Assembly: GCA_964019135.1 (NCBI GenBank)
Contig: OZ025255.1
Span: 43,926,811-43,990,810, forward strand
DNA from: Arenicola marina
Lineage: Eukaryota > Annelida > Polychaeta > Arenicolidae
Direction: 5' to 3'
DNA: 64,000 nt
Position numbers and translations under genes: made by a program. The number at the start of each line of letters is the position of its first letter. The first letter of the stretch is position 1. Positions 1 to 13,524 of this stretch are shown in pieces. Under the pieces are notes generated by a model. That model saw nothing but the letters and a program-made list of their open reading frames with translations, had not been told where the DNA came from and made no database searches.

Positions 1-2444
1 CTAGCAATGAACTACATATTAACATAAAGTAACCTATTCTCTGTTAGTTGGTAAAAAAATCCAGTCGTGTCCTTACTCGATTTGTGTGCTTTGAAAACTT
101 ATTCGTTCGGCGAGCTGTTTTGGAGCTTTTCTGCCTGCCGCTGGTGCCATGGTTTGATTGGGGTTCACGCGTACCGGAAGAAATAATCGTTGGGCGCGCG
201 CACATTTTTGGTTGGGAAATGTAAAGTACGGATTTTACATCACATCAAACAGCATGTCATGGTAGTTTAACGGTCGTTTGTTTAAAATGGTCCGACTTTA
301 CCAGATCAGTGACATCGTTGCATTAAAATCTTTGAAAGCATAACTTAAGTGGAAGTTCTTTCAGCATTCCATTGATGTTTAATTTGCATTCAATACCATC
401 TGAGCACTGAGCAAATGACAGCGGGAGGAGTGTGGATCAGTCGGAATATTTGAAACCGTCAGTTACCCGGCGGCCGGGGGGGGGTGGGGGGGGGAGGCCT
501 CGTATACAAAGTTGGTGAGAGGGTTCCGTGGGGTGCCTTGATACCTGAGAGAGTGGATTTTTGTGATGAAAAAGATATCCCTATAGCTATGGAGCCGATG
601 TTTAAAAACTTCTGACCGGGGTGAAAGGGGGGGGAGGGGGGGTAGCTCTGAAAATGTGCGTTCATAGACGGGTTGCCGCAAAAGATTAAAAAGCCCCGAC
701 CGAGCGAATTTCGATAGTAAAACCTCGACCGGATGGGGGGGGGGACTTTACCGTGGACCCCCCTATCCTAAACCGAGCAATGAATTAAATACCATCCCGG
801 AGCCCAGCGGCGGCCCCGGCCCCGGCCCGTCACGGTGACAGTGGAGCATGCACGGGCCAACGGCAATGGCCAACGGCAAATTGTTCGTGCAATTCTTGGT
901 TTAACGCGAGGAGTACGTAATTTCAGCTTCCGCCGTACGCCGAAGTTACGCTCGTCAGTCTTGCCCCCCCGCCCCGTCCCGTCCGCACCTCCCGAGCTTG
1001 ATACCAACAAAGTAGGGGATCCAGTACAAACAGGCGGGGGGCGCCAAATTCATTGTTGCTTCGGGATGTTTCAGAAAAGCGGGTGGGTGAGGACTCCCGC
1101 CCCTGTGTCAGCCCCTGTGTCAGCCCCTGCGCTCACTAATTTGTGGGTTTTGGCGGCATCAGGTGTATTCCCTTTGGAAAATGCCGGAAATATAGCAATT
1201 GATCCCGCTCCGACCGTCAGCTACCTTTATTCCCGCCGGGGGGGGGGGATTTTTCATCAAAATACAGCTTCAGAAATAAAATATTCCTAAAAAAAAGTAA
1301 ATCCACAAAACCCACATTTCATATGAGAACCAACATTAGAAGAGAACGTCTGGAAATTTTCGCTACATTTGGGCGGGTTCCCCATCAACCCCCTCCATAC
1401 TATTCATCACGCAGGGGGACCCCGCGGCACGAAGCCAGCGAGGAGTCTTTCAGTTACGGCGAGCACACAATTTGTACGTTAGTGCGCACCGCTTCTCGGC
1501 AGGAAGTGCAACTGCAATCATGGCGGAGCTTGATTCGTTTTCGGTTGTTACTGGTGCAAAGTTGTTGTTTCTCGCGCTCCAGAACGTCTGACAACAATTC
1601 TACCGCGCAAAATTAGACGCTAATACCTTTTCCTACAAGTTATATTGGTAAGAGCGCTGTACAATGTGTATATTCACTTAAGCGATGCAAAACGTCCCGG
1701 GTGTTGTCGTCGCTTCGCTCTGCTAATGAGCGGGATGCGCTTGGAAGTAAGACGCTGTTGGCGAGCCACAGCGGCTTGCTTGTAGGACTACTTATACCAT
1801 AGCCCCATGTAACGTTGTTGGGAAACAACGCCACATGTCCAGTCTATCAAATCCTGTACGGCATTTTACAAACACGCATGGCGAGAAGCGGTGCTGATGG
1901 CGAGAACTTTTTGGGGTATGGCAATAGTTTCTAAAAGTATGTATCTTACAACTTATCTTGTTATTTTGGTTGAAGTCTCCGTGATTACGACGATATCGTC
2001 TGTTGATTTTTCGAAGCAGCGGACAACTCAGTTCTGTCCGCCGCCTTGCCCACCCAGTGGAGAAACTGCGCATGCGTGCATGTCGTTAAGACCACACCAT
2101 TCGCTTGGTGGCGCTTCATACACGCAGCCATTGACACGCAATAAGCGAAACGCCACCTGGCGAAAGCCGCTGGTGAAGAATGACCAAATACGAAATGCTG
2201 CGGTAAACAACAAGAAAGTCTCATTTCAACCGACTTGATAGTAATGCGATATTTTGTTAGTTCATATGCATGTGGGTTTTGTGGTAAATATAAAATTAAG
2301 GTATCAGAGTACAAAATGACAAGGGTTTGATGGATCGTGCGGTTAACAACACTTAGTCGCCCACAAAAACAAATCTTACACCCTCATTTTCTACATGAGG
2401 AAATGAGACTGTTGTGTGTAGCAACAACTGTCTCATATGGGACT
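1..2444. other. Upstream DNA, no supported gene
   Basis: No open frame here shows a recognisable domain or plausible splice sites. The stretch holds G-rich homopolymers (about 475-500, 625-645 and 735-745), a CpG-rich part (about 780-1000 and 1430-1600), and an NRF1-like GCGCATGCGT word near 2070. The promoter and first exon of the downstream eEF2 gene may lie here, but I cannot fix them. Confidence 0.5.
126..151 (+). promoter_or_regulatory. Possible eEF2 5'TOP leader and ATG exon
   Basis: The first eEF2 exon read here starts with GTG AAT TTC in phase 0, so the initiator ATG must sit at the end of an earlier exon and be followed by GT. Only three ATG-GT words were found upstream (149, 259 and 285). 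The one at 149-151 follows a pyrimidine run, CTTTTCTGCC, that resembles the 5'TOP leader of translation-factor mRNAs. Its donor, GTTTGA, is poor. The true first exon could equally lie outside the window. Confidence 0.18.
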
Positions 2445-2668
2445 ACTTATACCAAAGCATCGCGAAGCACACAAACTGATGACGTTTACCACTAAAATGA
2501 AAACTTGTGGTAAATTGATATCACGGACAAGGCTAAGCGACACTATTTGGCAGTCTGGCATGGGTGGAGTATAGACGAAAGAAGTCTTGAATGATTCAAG
2601 GACTGATTCTTATTTGTATTTGGACTTCTTTAGTTTTGGCGGGAAAGAGCTCGACATGCAACTTTAAT
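2445..2668 (+). repeat. Dispersed repeat upstream of eEF2, copy A
   Basis: About 220 bp that recur in direct orientation at 3406-3623 with high identity. Both begin with ACTTAT.CCAAAGCAT and end near ATGCAACTTTAAT. Part of the same sequence recurs at about 3173-3225. No coding potential or clear terminal repeats are seen, so the class is unknown. Confidence 0.75.
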
Positions 2669-3405
2669 CAAAAGGCAATACTCTAATGTAAAAGTATTTT
2701 TCTATATATAATTGCTGATGTATGAACTCTTCCAGAGTTGTTATAATCTTTAAAGGGATCCATAATTGCTTACTGGCATAAAAATAGACAATAACGTCCA
2801 CCATTTTTTTTTATCACTGCACATGTGCAAGGTCATCACATGATATTATATAAGCCATGCTAATTGGTTCATTGTTCAGGGACCCAGTCATTGGGTCAGT
2901 GAAAACACATGTTTTCATATGAATTTCTGGTGACAGACTAGGCTATTTTTGCCTTTGAAGAAAGGTTACTTATGTGATTTGTCATTACTTGTCAGGAAGT
3001 AATAAGAAAAAGATTAAGGTTTGTTTCTCTTATAAAACTTTTCCCACAGCAAAGGAGAATCAGAGCTACACTTGGTCAAAGTCAAATAACCCTGAAATGT
3101 GGTTGTTTCAGCCCATACAGCCTAGGGTTCTGGCCTAAGCTGCTTGTGGAGCAAAAATAAATATCACAACTTGCAGAAAGCACAAAAACTGATGTTTACC
3201 ACTAAGTACAAAACCTGTGGTTAAAGTTGCATATTGAGTTCTTTCCCACCAAAACTAAGCCCAGGCAAAATTTATATCAAAATTTGCAGAAAACTCAGAT
3301 TGTTTCGTTCTATAAATTCAGAAACCTGATAACATTGCCGTTGCGGCTATGATATGGCAAACATATCTATCCCCGGACATCACAGAACTCTGTTGCAGCA
3401 CTGTT

Positions 3406-3623
3406 ACTTATGCCAAAGCATTGCGAAGCACACAAACTGACAACGTTTAACCACTAAAACGAAAAACTTTGGTAAATTGATATCACAGGCAAGGCTAAGA
3501 GACACTATTTGGCAGTATGGCATGGGTGCAGTATAGACAATCTTGAACCATTCAAGGACTAATTCTTATTTGTATTTTGACCTACAGTTTCGGCGGGAAA
3601 GAGCTTGACATGCAACTTTAATG
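3406..3623 (+). repeat. Dispersed repeat upstream of eEF2, copy B
   Basis: Second copy of the repeat at 2445-2668, same orientation, with scattered substitutions and small indels. A short module just beyond it (about 3636-3695, TTTGCAGAAAACT then TTCTATAAATTC) also recurs at about 3268-3330, so the block is a mosaic of reused pieces. Confidence 0.75.
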
Positions 3624-4152
3624 AATACCACAGGCGACTTATATATCATAATTTGCAGAAAACTATTGTTTCATTCTATAAATTCAAAATATGTGATTTT
3701 AATCATCTGATTTCATCGGGTGGCTGGATATGCGCTAGCCATTCGCAAAATGATTACGCAAAACTGATTGCCCACATTGATGTGGATGGGAAAAATACGA
3801 CATGTGTGGCTAATGAAAATTGGAGGTATTTAGCCACATTGGCTAATTGAAATGAATTGCTAGACCACACCCAGGGTGGTGACTGTTTAGCGCAATGTTG
3901 CGCAGACAAGTTTGGGTACTCATTCCCTTATATGTTCATAGGTTACAGCATTGTGAGCAAATATAATAAGCCAAATTTTACAAAAAGATTATTCAAAACA
4001 AATTTTAATATTTCCTTATTGTGTGCAACTTAAGCTATAACTTTTGGTGTCTTTACTCATATAATAAAGGTACCCAAGTTTTGAAAAAGAGGTATTTATT
4101 TATGTATTATTTATATATCAGTAAAATAATCATTTCACATTTTGATCTGCAG

Positions 4153-7100
4153 GTGAATTTCACGGTAGATGAGATCCGTGAGATCATGGACAAAAAGAAC
4201 AACATCAGGAACATGTCTGTCATTGCCCATGTAGATCATGGAAAGTCAACTTTGACTGATTCCTTGGTCAGCAAGGCTGGCATTATTGCTGGTTCCAAGG
4301 CTGGTGAGGCTCGCTTCACTGACACCAGGAAGGATGAACAAGAGAGATGCATTACCATCAAGTCCACGTAGGTGTACAAAGATATATTACTTCGGCTGAT
4401 TTTTTTATATAAACTAGTTCCAACTGGCTTTGCCAGAGTTCAAGAACCAATTTTGATTATTGCAGACCTTGACACTTCTGTTTGTTGCGAACAAATGATT
4501 TTGAGATCTGTATTACAATGTTAGTCAGACCCTGTTTATCCAACACATTGGGTTACTCCTGAACTTGTGTCTGATAACGCATTCAGAAATCCCAGGTGTT
4601 AGTAGTGTGGCTTACATCACCCATTTGACTGGTTGTTTGTGAATGTCATACATATGGCAATGGGTAACATTCTGTGAAATTGAACATGGGTGGGTAAACT
4701 TTAATTTTTATTTGAGAAATTAAGGTAGAGTTGCATCTTTTGTGGGTGTTCATTCTTGTAGAGGCAGATATCAGCTTTCAGGCCTGTTGACAGTTTCGAG
4801 ACAAGCACACTTGCTAGACATTTTAGGGAAATTATCTGCTTGTATGTGTTGCTTTGGCATAGTTTTACAGCATTGACTGTCAAGGGAGAAAAGTGACAAG
4901 GAATGGTTTAACCATTCAAATTATAGGGACCTCTACCTAAAGTTGGATTGATCAGGCATTGTTCGATCTCTTGGCTGTACAAAGAGAAATGTGACAGGAC
5001 CTTATGCAGTTAAAACCATCAAAAGGCCCTTTTATTTTTTAATGATTACAGCCTGAAAGCCCTTTGATATCTGTAAAATATATGGAAAGACCATAATATT
5101 AAGTGTCCATGCTTGAAAGTGATAACTGTCATTGTAAGCCATCTTGTGTTAACAGTCTGCAGGCCACAACAAAAGAATGGGGTAAAAAAACACTTTTGCG
5201 ACGTCACGGCTGATTGGTCAGATAGACGAAAGAAAACGACCCTTGCAGAAAAGCTGTGTTGGTGTCGGTGAGCGAATATTTGAGTCGAGAGGGCGATTAG
5301 CATTGTGGAAATCTGTTACAGGTCGAACTCGGTCGGATATACACGGTCTGACTATTTAACTTACATTGCAGGGCTATCACTCTCTACTACACCTTGCCTG
5401 AGAAGGACATGAAACTGATCACTCAGCCAAAAGAAGAGGGATGCAACGCTTTCCTGATCAACCTTATCGACTCCCCCGGGCACGTTGACTTCTCTTCCGA
5501 GGTGACGGCTGCTCTCCGTGTGACTGATGGTGCCCTTGTGGTGGTAGACTGTGTGTCTGGTATGTACTACCCACACTTCTGGAATGAAAGTGTTTCTTTT
5601 GTTAAATATAATTTTGTGTAAGTAATCTGCTTCATTTGTCAGTTTTGTTTACCAGTATGCTGTCTCATTCGATGTTGTAACAAATTTATATAAATATGTA
5701 TATAGTTATTGTGCGTGATAAACATTAGAGGGGTCTTCACTTCCCAGCAACGATACTTGTGCTTATGTGACGTTTGTCATTAGGTTTAGCTGCTATTGAC
5801 TTTATTAGAGCACAGCAGTTTCATCCTGGCCACGTGATGAGATCAGTACGTTATTTCCCTAATTAAGACTGGTCAGGAGCTTTCGTAGATTCATTTCACA
5901 GTGTAAATTTTGTTTTGTGGAGTTAACATTTTGTAGACTAGCTATTTCCCTTTAAAATACTAAACCTCGGTAATCCATTTGGCATTGTACACAATTACAG
6001 GAGTATGTGTGCAGACTGAAACTGTGCTGCGACAGGCCATTGCTGAGAGGATCCGGCCTGTCCTATTCATGAACAAGATGGATCTGGCCCTGCTCACTCT
6101 GCAGCTTGAAGCTGAAGACATGTACCAGACCTTCTGTCGTATTGTGGAAACCATCAACGTGATCATTGCCACGTACTGTGATGAGGATGGTCCGATGGGA
6201 GACATCATGGTTAGTGTTGTTGGCTAATGAGAGTTCTTTTAGGATCACTTCCAGGGAAGCTATTACAGAGTAGCTTGCCACATGTCTACATGAAGTAGCA
6301 AAAACATTTTTTTATTAGTTGTATAAAATTTAGATGTAGATGTCCTTATTTCCCCATTATCTTATTAATAACGGATTTTAATCGTGACAATCTATGCAAA
6401 ACGGGGACCATGTGTGCTCGTGAAAACTACCTGACAAATATATGAATTTTTTTGTACCATAGTAGCATTTTTTTTTTACCGGTAGTTCCATGTAGTAGAA
6501 GCTCTTTATATTTGTTGAACTCTATCCCGGTAGGTGTCCCCGGATCGTGGCACAGTGGGCTTTGGCTCGGGTCTTCACGGATGGGCCTTCACCTTGAAGC
6601 AGTTCTCCGAGATGTATTCGTCCAAGTTTGGTATTGAGGAGACCAAGTTGGTGAAGAGGCTGTGGGGCGATCAGTTCTACCACCCTAAGGAGAAGAAGTG
6701 GAGCACCAAGCAGGGTCCTGGTTATGTCCGCGGATTTACCCAGTACATCCTGGATCCCATCTACAAGGTATTTATTATAGCTGTGAAGTAATAACGAAAT
6801 CTCTATAGGCTAAATATATTTACTAATTATTGACCCTTGGATATTCTGGTTCAAGTAAGCAATAAAGCTTTTGTAGTTCAGGCATTGTAATATATATTAT
6901 TTTAAAAATATTATTTATTACAAAAAATAGGCATCTGTTTGTAAAACACAAATGAATGTACCACATTTTTTGTGTATAGAGAACTGTATTGACGTGTGTT
7001 TTTTTCCCAGGTGTTCCAAACTTGCATGAAGGATACCAAGGAGAAGGCCCTGGCTCTGATCGAGAAGTTGGGCATCAAGCTGACAGTGGAGGACAAGGAG

Positions 7101-10100
7101 TTCAGTGACAAGTCCCTTCTCAAGGTCGTCATGCGAAAGTGGCTGCCTGCTGGTGACGCCCTGTTGCAGATGATCACCATCCACTTGCCATCACCTGTGA
7201 CTGCCCAGAGATACCGTATGGAACTGCTCTACGAGGGTCCTCAGGATGACGAGGTTGCAATTGGTAAGCCTCATTTTTCTCTCCGTATCGACGATTCCTG
7301 CATGACAATAGAGATCATTTTACAGAAGTCGTTGATGCTGAATAATTATGCAAACCATATGTATGCAGTTTTCTGGATACATGCAGTATTATCAAGGCAA
7401 GCAGGCTACTGATTACTGCGTCAAATGTTCAACTCTTCTATACTGCAATCTGTGCGACATTTATAGTATCTGGTGATCTTGTTTTTCAGCTTCCAAGGCC
7501 TGTGATCCCAAGGGTCCCCTGCTCATGTATGTGTCGAAGATGGTGCCCACAACTGACAAGGGTCGCTTCTACGCATTCGGGCGTGTCTTCTCTGGCATTG
7601 TCGCCACTGGAATGAAGGCTCGCATCATGGGACCCAACTTCACCCCTGGCAAGAAGGAGGACTTGTATGTCAAGAATATCCAGAGGTAAAATGTGCAGAT
7701 TGGCAAGTCTCAATTCAGTTTTATTTCTAAACACATGTATGTTTTTCCCAATGTATGTCCAAAGTTGGTGGAAAGAGTGACATTAATGATATTGATTTTC
7801 AGGACAATCCTGATGATGGGACGTTACATCGAACCAATTGAGGATGTACCGTGCGGCAACGTGTGCGGTCTGGTCGGTGTGGATCAGTTCCTGATCAAGA
7901 CCGGAACCATCACCACCTTCGACGGTGCCCACAACCTGAAGGTGATGAAGTTCAGCGTCAGCCCCGTTGTGCGCGTCGCTGTCGAGTGCAAGTCGCCGGC
8001 CGATCTGCCCAAGTTGGTAGAGGGACTGAAGCGTCTGGCCAAGTCCGACCCTCTGGTCCAGGTACGTACTTTAGTTGTCACATACACCGTAACATTACCG
8101 AAAGCGCGGAGTTAAATAAGCTGCAGTTTGTAATCTGTATTGGTTTGGGGGCTGATAGTGATTGTCTGGTTTAATGAAGCCTGGGATATTGCTTGTGCAG
8201 TTCATGAATCTTCAGTTTTTGATGGTATGAAAGTTAATATCTGAGTGTCCAACGCTAATGTACTAAATTACTACTTTTTATCATCCAGTGTTCCATTGAG
8301 GAGTCCGGAGAGCACATTATCGCTGGCGCCGGCGAGCTTCACTTGGAGATCTGCCTGAAGGATCTGGAGGAGGACCATGCCTGCATCCCACTCAAGGTGT
8401 CGGAGCCTGTTGTCTCTTACAGAGAAACCGTGTCCGAGGCGTCCGACAGAATGTGCCTCTCCAAGTCTCCCAACAAGCACAACCGTCTCTTCATGAGGGC
8501 CCAGCCCATGCCCGATGGTCTGCCTGAAGACATCGACAGGGTATGAGTTTCAGTTTTTATGCCGCGGTCATACCGCAATTTATGACTGATCATATATGAT
8601 GCGACCGACACTAAATCTAAAACTCCATTTATGCTTCCTACATATTATTGAAATCGTGGGTGTGTGAACGGCTGCAGTAAGTTGTCCCAAGCAATGCCAT
8701 TACGAATAAAAGCACAGGCAATATGTTAACAGGTTGCTGGAATTGTTTCCAGGGTGAGGTGACTCCCAGGCAGGAGTTGAAGGAGCGTGCCAGGTACTTG
8801 GCCGACAAGTATGACTACGACGTGACCGAGGCCAGGAAGATCTGGTGCTTCGGGCCCGACGGCACGGGCCCCAACTTCGTCATGGACTGCAGCAAGGGAG
8901 TCCAGTACTTGAACGAGATCAAGGACAGCGTTGTCGCTGGATTCCAGTGGGCCTCCAAGGAGGTAAGGGAACCTAAGGGACTTTCAAGTATAGGAATGTG
9001 TTGTTTAGACTTGTTTATTATTTCCATTCTGGTTCACCAGAGCGGGGACTTTAACATTGGGAAAGTTTTTCATGTGTTTGAAATTTAATGTATTTATTAT
9101 TATTATTATTATTCGGGAATTACATTAGCCTGGATTAATTCTAGTGTATATGAGCATTTAAGAAAAGCACCACTTTGATCCCTACAATGTGCGCCCTTAG
9201 GGCGTGCTGTGTGAGGAGCACATGCGCGGCATCCGCTTCGACATCCATGACGTCACCCTGCACGCTGACGCCATCCACCGCGGAGGTGGCCAGATTATCC
9301 CCACGGCCAGGAGATGTTTCTACGCATGCATGCTGACCGCCCAGCCCAGACTGCTCGAGCCCATCTACCTTGTCGAGATCCAGGTCAGCTGGAATTTAAA
9401 CTCACTGCAAATATTTGTTGGAAGTAGTTCAAATGTGTTGACCTAGCACATAATAATTTTGATGTGAGCCCTTAATATCATTGACGTATACTTGTCGTCG
9501 TTGATTTAATAGATCGGACTAAGTAGAATAAATTATACTAGCTACCAAGTAGAGCGTTGTCAAGGTCAATACTGAACTGCACGCGCTGGAAAGAATTAAA
9601 TTGTATTAGGGTCGGTAGAAATAGGCTAAAATGTATTTAAACGGAACAATGAACCGTTAATAGCATTGTGAGTGGAATTGAGTGCTATTTACTGACAATG
9701 ATTAAGCGTTTAACGCTAACATTACATTGTACAATTTTAATATTGTTTTGCTATAATTAGGATTTTGTTTTGTTCAGAGAAGAATTGCCTGTAAGCATGT
9801 TTTGACTGTTCTTACTTGTAGTGCCCCGAGCTGGCTGTCGGTGGAATCTACGGCGTGCTGAACAAGAAGAGAGGTCACGTGTTCGAGGAGAGCCAGGTCA
9901 TTGGAACGCCCATGTTCACGGTCAAGGCCTATCTTCCCGTAAACGAGTCCTTCGGTAAGCAATAGTGTGTGCACTGTGTTACTGAGTAGTATATCTAAAG
10001 CTGCTCGTATAGAAAATTTCAACTAACTTTAAAAAAAAAAAAAAAATTTAAATTTAGATTGGAAATAATTCTTAGCCTATAAGTACACTTATAGTGTATA

Positions 10101-10667
10101 TAATAAATAACTGGGCATGCTGTTAAGCCACTTCAAAAAAATCTAAATTGGTGCATCTCTTGTGGGAAAGTTGCGTACTACGTCATCAATATGTGCAGAA
10201 GGTTTTTCCAAAATATTTTTAAAATCCTAATATAGGTGAAAAATTGTTTTATAAGCAATGAGTTTCAACGCATTTTGTATAAACTGCCTGGTCCCATTGT
10301 CTGACTGAATGTCCACTCTTATTGTACATGTTTAACGAAATAGAAATGTTGAAAGATTAAAAAACTAATCGTATGGTGTTAAATGTGGATGAATAATGTT
10401 ACTAATATATTTAGGATACAACATTCAATGGAACCAAGCATTAAACGAAGAGCCATTACTTCCATTTATTCAGGCTTCACCGCTGACCTGCGCTCCAACA
10501 CCGGAGGCCAGGCCTTCCCCCAGTGCGTTTTCGACCATTGGCAGATCTTGCCCGGCGACCCATTCGAGCCAAGCAGCAAGCCCGCCAGCATCATCATGGA
10601 AACCAGGAAACGCAAAGGGCTGTCCGAAAACGTTCCCAGTCTGGAGAAGTTCTACGACAAGTTGTAA
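4153..10667 (+). CDS. EEF2: Translation elongation factor 2 (eEF2), 12 coding exons
   Basis: eEF2 is the GTPase that moves tRNA and mRNA through the ribosome after peptide-bond formation, in the cytosol. Exons: 4153-4367, 5372-5559, 6001-6209, 6534-6767, 7011-7263, 7490-7685, 7803-8061, 8289-8540, 8753-8962, 9201-9383, 9822-9954, 10474-10667. All borders are GT-AG and all phases agree. The sum is 841 residues plus an initiator Met from an unseen upstream exon, the normal family length. Visible motifs are P-loop AHVDHGKST, the eEF2-kinase threonine site [24 protein letters not shown], and the diphthamide loop AIHRGGGQ with His at about 699. The segment between [10 protein letters not shown] and LWGDQF lacks the roughly 14-residue insert of vertebrate eEF2 and resembles the insect form. 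Third positions are GC-rich in the late exons, as expected for a highly expressed gene. Confidence 0.97.
4524..5352 (-). mobile_element. Tigger/pogo-like element in eEF2 intron
   Basis: Both ends match the complete element at 60047-60447. The left end reads GTCAGACCCTGTTTATCCAA and the right end reads CGGTCTGAC followed by TA. The segments 5057-5110 and 5200-5350 also align with that copy's interior. About 450 bp in the middle (about 4590-5050) have no counterpart there, so this copy is either longer or carries an insertion. It has no transposase frame. The whole copy lies inside the eEF2 intron 4368-5371. Confidence 0.7.
9992..10190 (+). repeat. Dispersed repeat (AAAGCTGCTCGTA family), copy in eEF2 intron
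   Basis: Starts TAAAGCTGCTCGTATAG, passes through TATAAGTACACTTATA, and ends near GGTGCATCTCTTGTGGGAAAG. The same order of modules appears at 26230-26680, and the start alone at 13525-13580. It lies in the last eEF2 intron. Class unknown and noncoding. Confidence 0.55.
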
Positions 10668-10934
10668 TCCTTGTGGCCAGTAGCGCCCCCGTTAGGATGA
10701 TTTGTAAGCCGCTGCCATGTTTAACTTCGTCACCGGACATTTCCGACCACTATGCTGAGCATCAAAACCAGTCTCCCCCCCCCCACCCCCACAACAGCTG
10801 TTAGTTGCACACAGGTTTTGCCCCTTTACCAGTGCTCAACAAGAAATTGCATTTCAGCGAAAATGTTTGCTGCATGATATTATTTGACCCAATGTATGAC
10901 GGCAGTTTTTTTGGAAGCCCTGAATGGTGATGTA

Positions 10935-11236
10935 AATAAATAGTGCGGAAGTGTAAATAATGAAGTGAACTCTTCTTGTCGCTGGTGTGACGTAGACGCT
11001 TATGTAATGGTGACTTAAATCCTGGTGTCGCATTTAACTTGCGTGGCCGGCAATGTGGATGAGCCTGTGTTGCGCCGAAGACTTTTCGCGCGTTGGTAAA
11101 AGCGCAAAAGCCTATTTGTAAACAAGATCCGAAGTCCTATGAAGCATTTACTCTCAGAAATAGTGCTTGTAAACCACCAGTCTCGATGTGCTAACCATTC
11201 GGAAGACAGAATTATGGTGACACGGTCAGAAATAAA
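10935..11236 (+). terminator. eEF2 3'UTR polyadenylation signals
   Basis: AATAAA occurs at 10935-10940 and again at 11231-11236 (GAAATAAATTATTG), 268 and 564 bases after the eEF2 stop. The second is followed by a T-rich stretch (TTGATTGTTTTTCTGTTTTG), typical of a downstream element. Either or both may be used. Confidence 0.55.
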
Positions 11237-11259
11237 TTATTGTCCTGCAGTGGTCCTCT

Positions 11260-13520
11260 CTTGATTGTTTTTCTGTTTTGCCTCTGGGTTCAGACACTTG
11301 AAAAGTGAAGGTCTTAGGGTTTTTTACGATTCCGCGACGCACCCAATGTATTTTACCAATTAACGATCGTTTTTTCTATTATATAATTTATTTCTAAGCT
11401 TTTCACGATAATTGAAATACTGTTTGACCACATGCTATTTTCTAAACTACATTAATGTTCAAGAATTAACTGTTGGAGCTGACCAATTGAGATTGACATA
11501 TATTCCAGTTTAACAAGGTTACGAAATCGACAATCGCAGGCAATGCCGGTCATTGGCAATAAGGGCGCTCTGAAACTTGTCGAAACCACAATGGATGGTA
11601 AACTGGAAGCTTTTTTAGCTAGATAGTTTCCCTGCAGCCGAGACAGATAAACAAAACACAAACGCACAGTCCTGGCAGTACACAAAAAACTATATGAAAA
11701 GTGAATGTGTGAAACCAGTAACTACTCTCGTATTTGCTTTGGAGAGCCAATCTTACAAATTTACATAAATTAAACATAACTTGCTCGTTTGTGAACATCA
11801 GCTCTACAAATTTATCCATTGTTGGGAACGTATAATAGTTCTTTATGTAGAGTTTACGAATATCGTCGCACAACAAGCACTTTAGTAAAAAGTGAGCTTG
11901 TGACTACTTCGTCGAAATGGAAGCTTGACGCCCTATAGAATGCTGTGGCAAAAAAGATCGAAATTCCTCTTTAAAACAAGCGTAAAGTTGAGATCATTTG
12001 TAATTCTTAGGCAAAATACATACACCGTCATTTCCTTCTATAATTTTTCTTTTCGTGATTTCCACAAAACTCCTTTTGCAAAGCGTATCCTATTCATCAA
12101 CAACGCACTTCAAGTGCTGTTCCTTGTAAAACCGATCGCAACATATCTGCATATAATTTTATCCAATTAGTTGCACGATTACATCATATTATACCTTCAA
12201 ATGACGACGATCGTCTGTAGAATGACACATGATCCATGTGTTATAGCCTACGCACCTTCAATCGAATTTCTCGTAATCTGAAGATGAACTAAACTAACTT
12301 GTGGCTGCAGGGTCCGACTGTTCTTTCATGCTGGGGCAAACCATTGTTTCGGCTCAGCTCACGTATGACTCCAGCCTACCATTTTCTACAATGCTACATT
12401 TCGTGGATTCTAATATGGAAGATAGACCGGCTTTTTTTCAGCTTTGTTATTGCTTTTGGGAGCAAAGAGTCGCAATGTACATTTAAGAAGTACTCGTATT
12501 CACGCTACGGGGAACAGGTGAGGCTTGAAAAGATGTGTAGTCGACTTGAGCCTCGTACATTCTTTTTCAATAATGTACTGTTGCGAAAGCAAATTTTCGA
12601 CCGAAGCCACAAGATATCGGGAGTCTACTTATTGAGTCTTTGTGGGGAAACCAAAACGTAAGTGTAACGTTAGGTAACAGAAATGTGAATACATGCCTAT
12701 ACTCTTTAATTCGTTCATTAAGGTTGGTATGACTAAAGTACACCATTTGAAATTCACAAATGGAAGTGTCGATGAAAACCTACTTATATCCTACGATAAA
12801 TGACCAGAGATATAACTTACTGAGTCAACTCAAGTTACTAAAGAAAGCTTTATATCCATATAGAGATATATTGTTAAAAGTACGCGATGTCAGGACTATT
12901 CTACCTTGTGTAACTACAGGATTTATTACATGTTCAAACAATAATATAAAATCTAAAGACATATATAAAGCGTTGGTAAGCTGTCAGTACGAGGTCAAAA
13001 AACCTCTGAGTGCGTTAGGCAATTGGTGTCTGCTACCTGCTGAGAAAAATACATTAGCAGCTTTTAGTCGAAAAGTGATTGCCATACCACCCTCTTCTCC
13101 ATGTCAAATAAGTACATTCTGTCTTGAGTTTCAATCCTGAAAGCCTGCGGGCTATCCGGAGAGAAGCATTTTGGTCACCGGAGCAGAAGTTGGTGGCCGG
13201 CTTTTTATTCCTGCGCGCCTGTTCGCAGTTCGCTATTTCGTGTGTGATCATTATACACTATCCTTGGTGTGATGTCGACCGCGGCTCGCTATCACGTCCG
13301 CGCGCGATCAAAATAAACCGCGCAGTTTTATGTTGAAATGTTTGTTTTACAGACTCAAAGAGATATAAAACATATGCATCATGATTTTTGAGATACTTTT
13401 AGTCTTGATTCTAAAATGTAAAAAAAAAAAATATCTAAGATGGCGCATGTTTGTAAATTGCTTTAAAGATTCTAAACGCAATTATCACAATTCTAAACGC
13501 AAAGATTCAGTGGTGGGAGC
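11260..13520. other. Intergenic DNA, no gene recognised
   Basis: Open frames of 60-126 codons occur here (for example 12760-13140), but they lack recognisable motifs, coding-type base use and splice context. A CpG-rich patch lies near 13265-13325. No RNA gene was recognised. Confidence 0.5.
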
Positions 13521-13524
13521 TAGG

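Noticed and set aside
1520-1591. Short frame MAELDSFSVVTGAKLLFLALQNV with a good start context
   Set aside because: Stops after 23 codons without a usable donor. Not enough to support a gene or first exon.
1891-2238. 115-codon plus-strand frame upstream of eEF2
   Set aside because: No motif, and it overlaps equally long frames on the other strand. Likely chance.
12760-13140. 126-codon plus-strand frame
   Set aside because: No known domain, AT-rich with random-looking codon use, no promoter or splice context. Probably chance.
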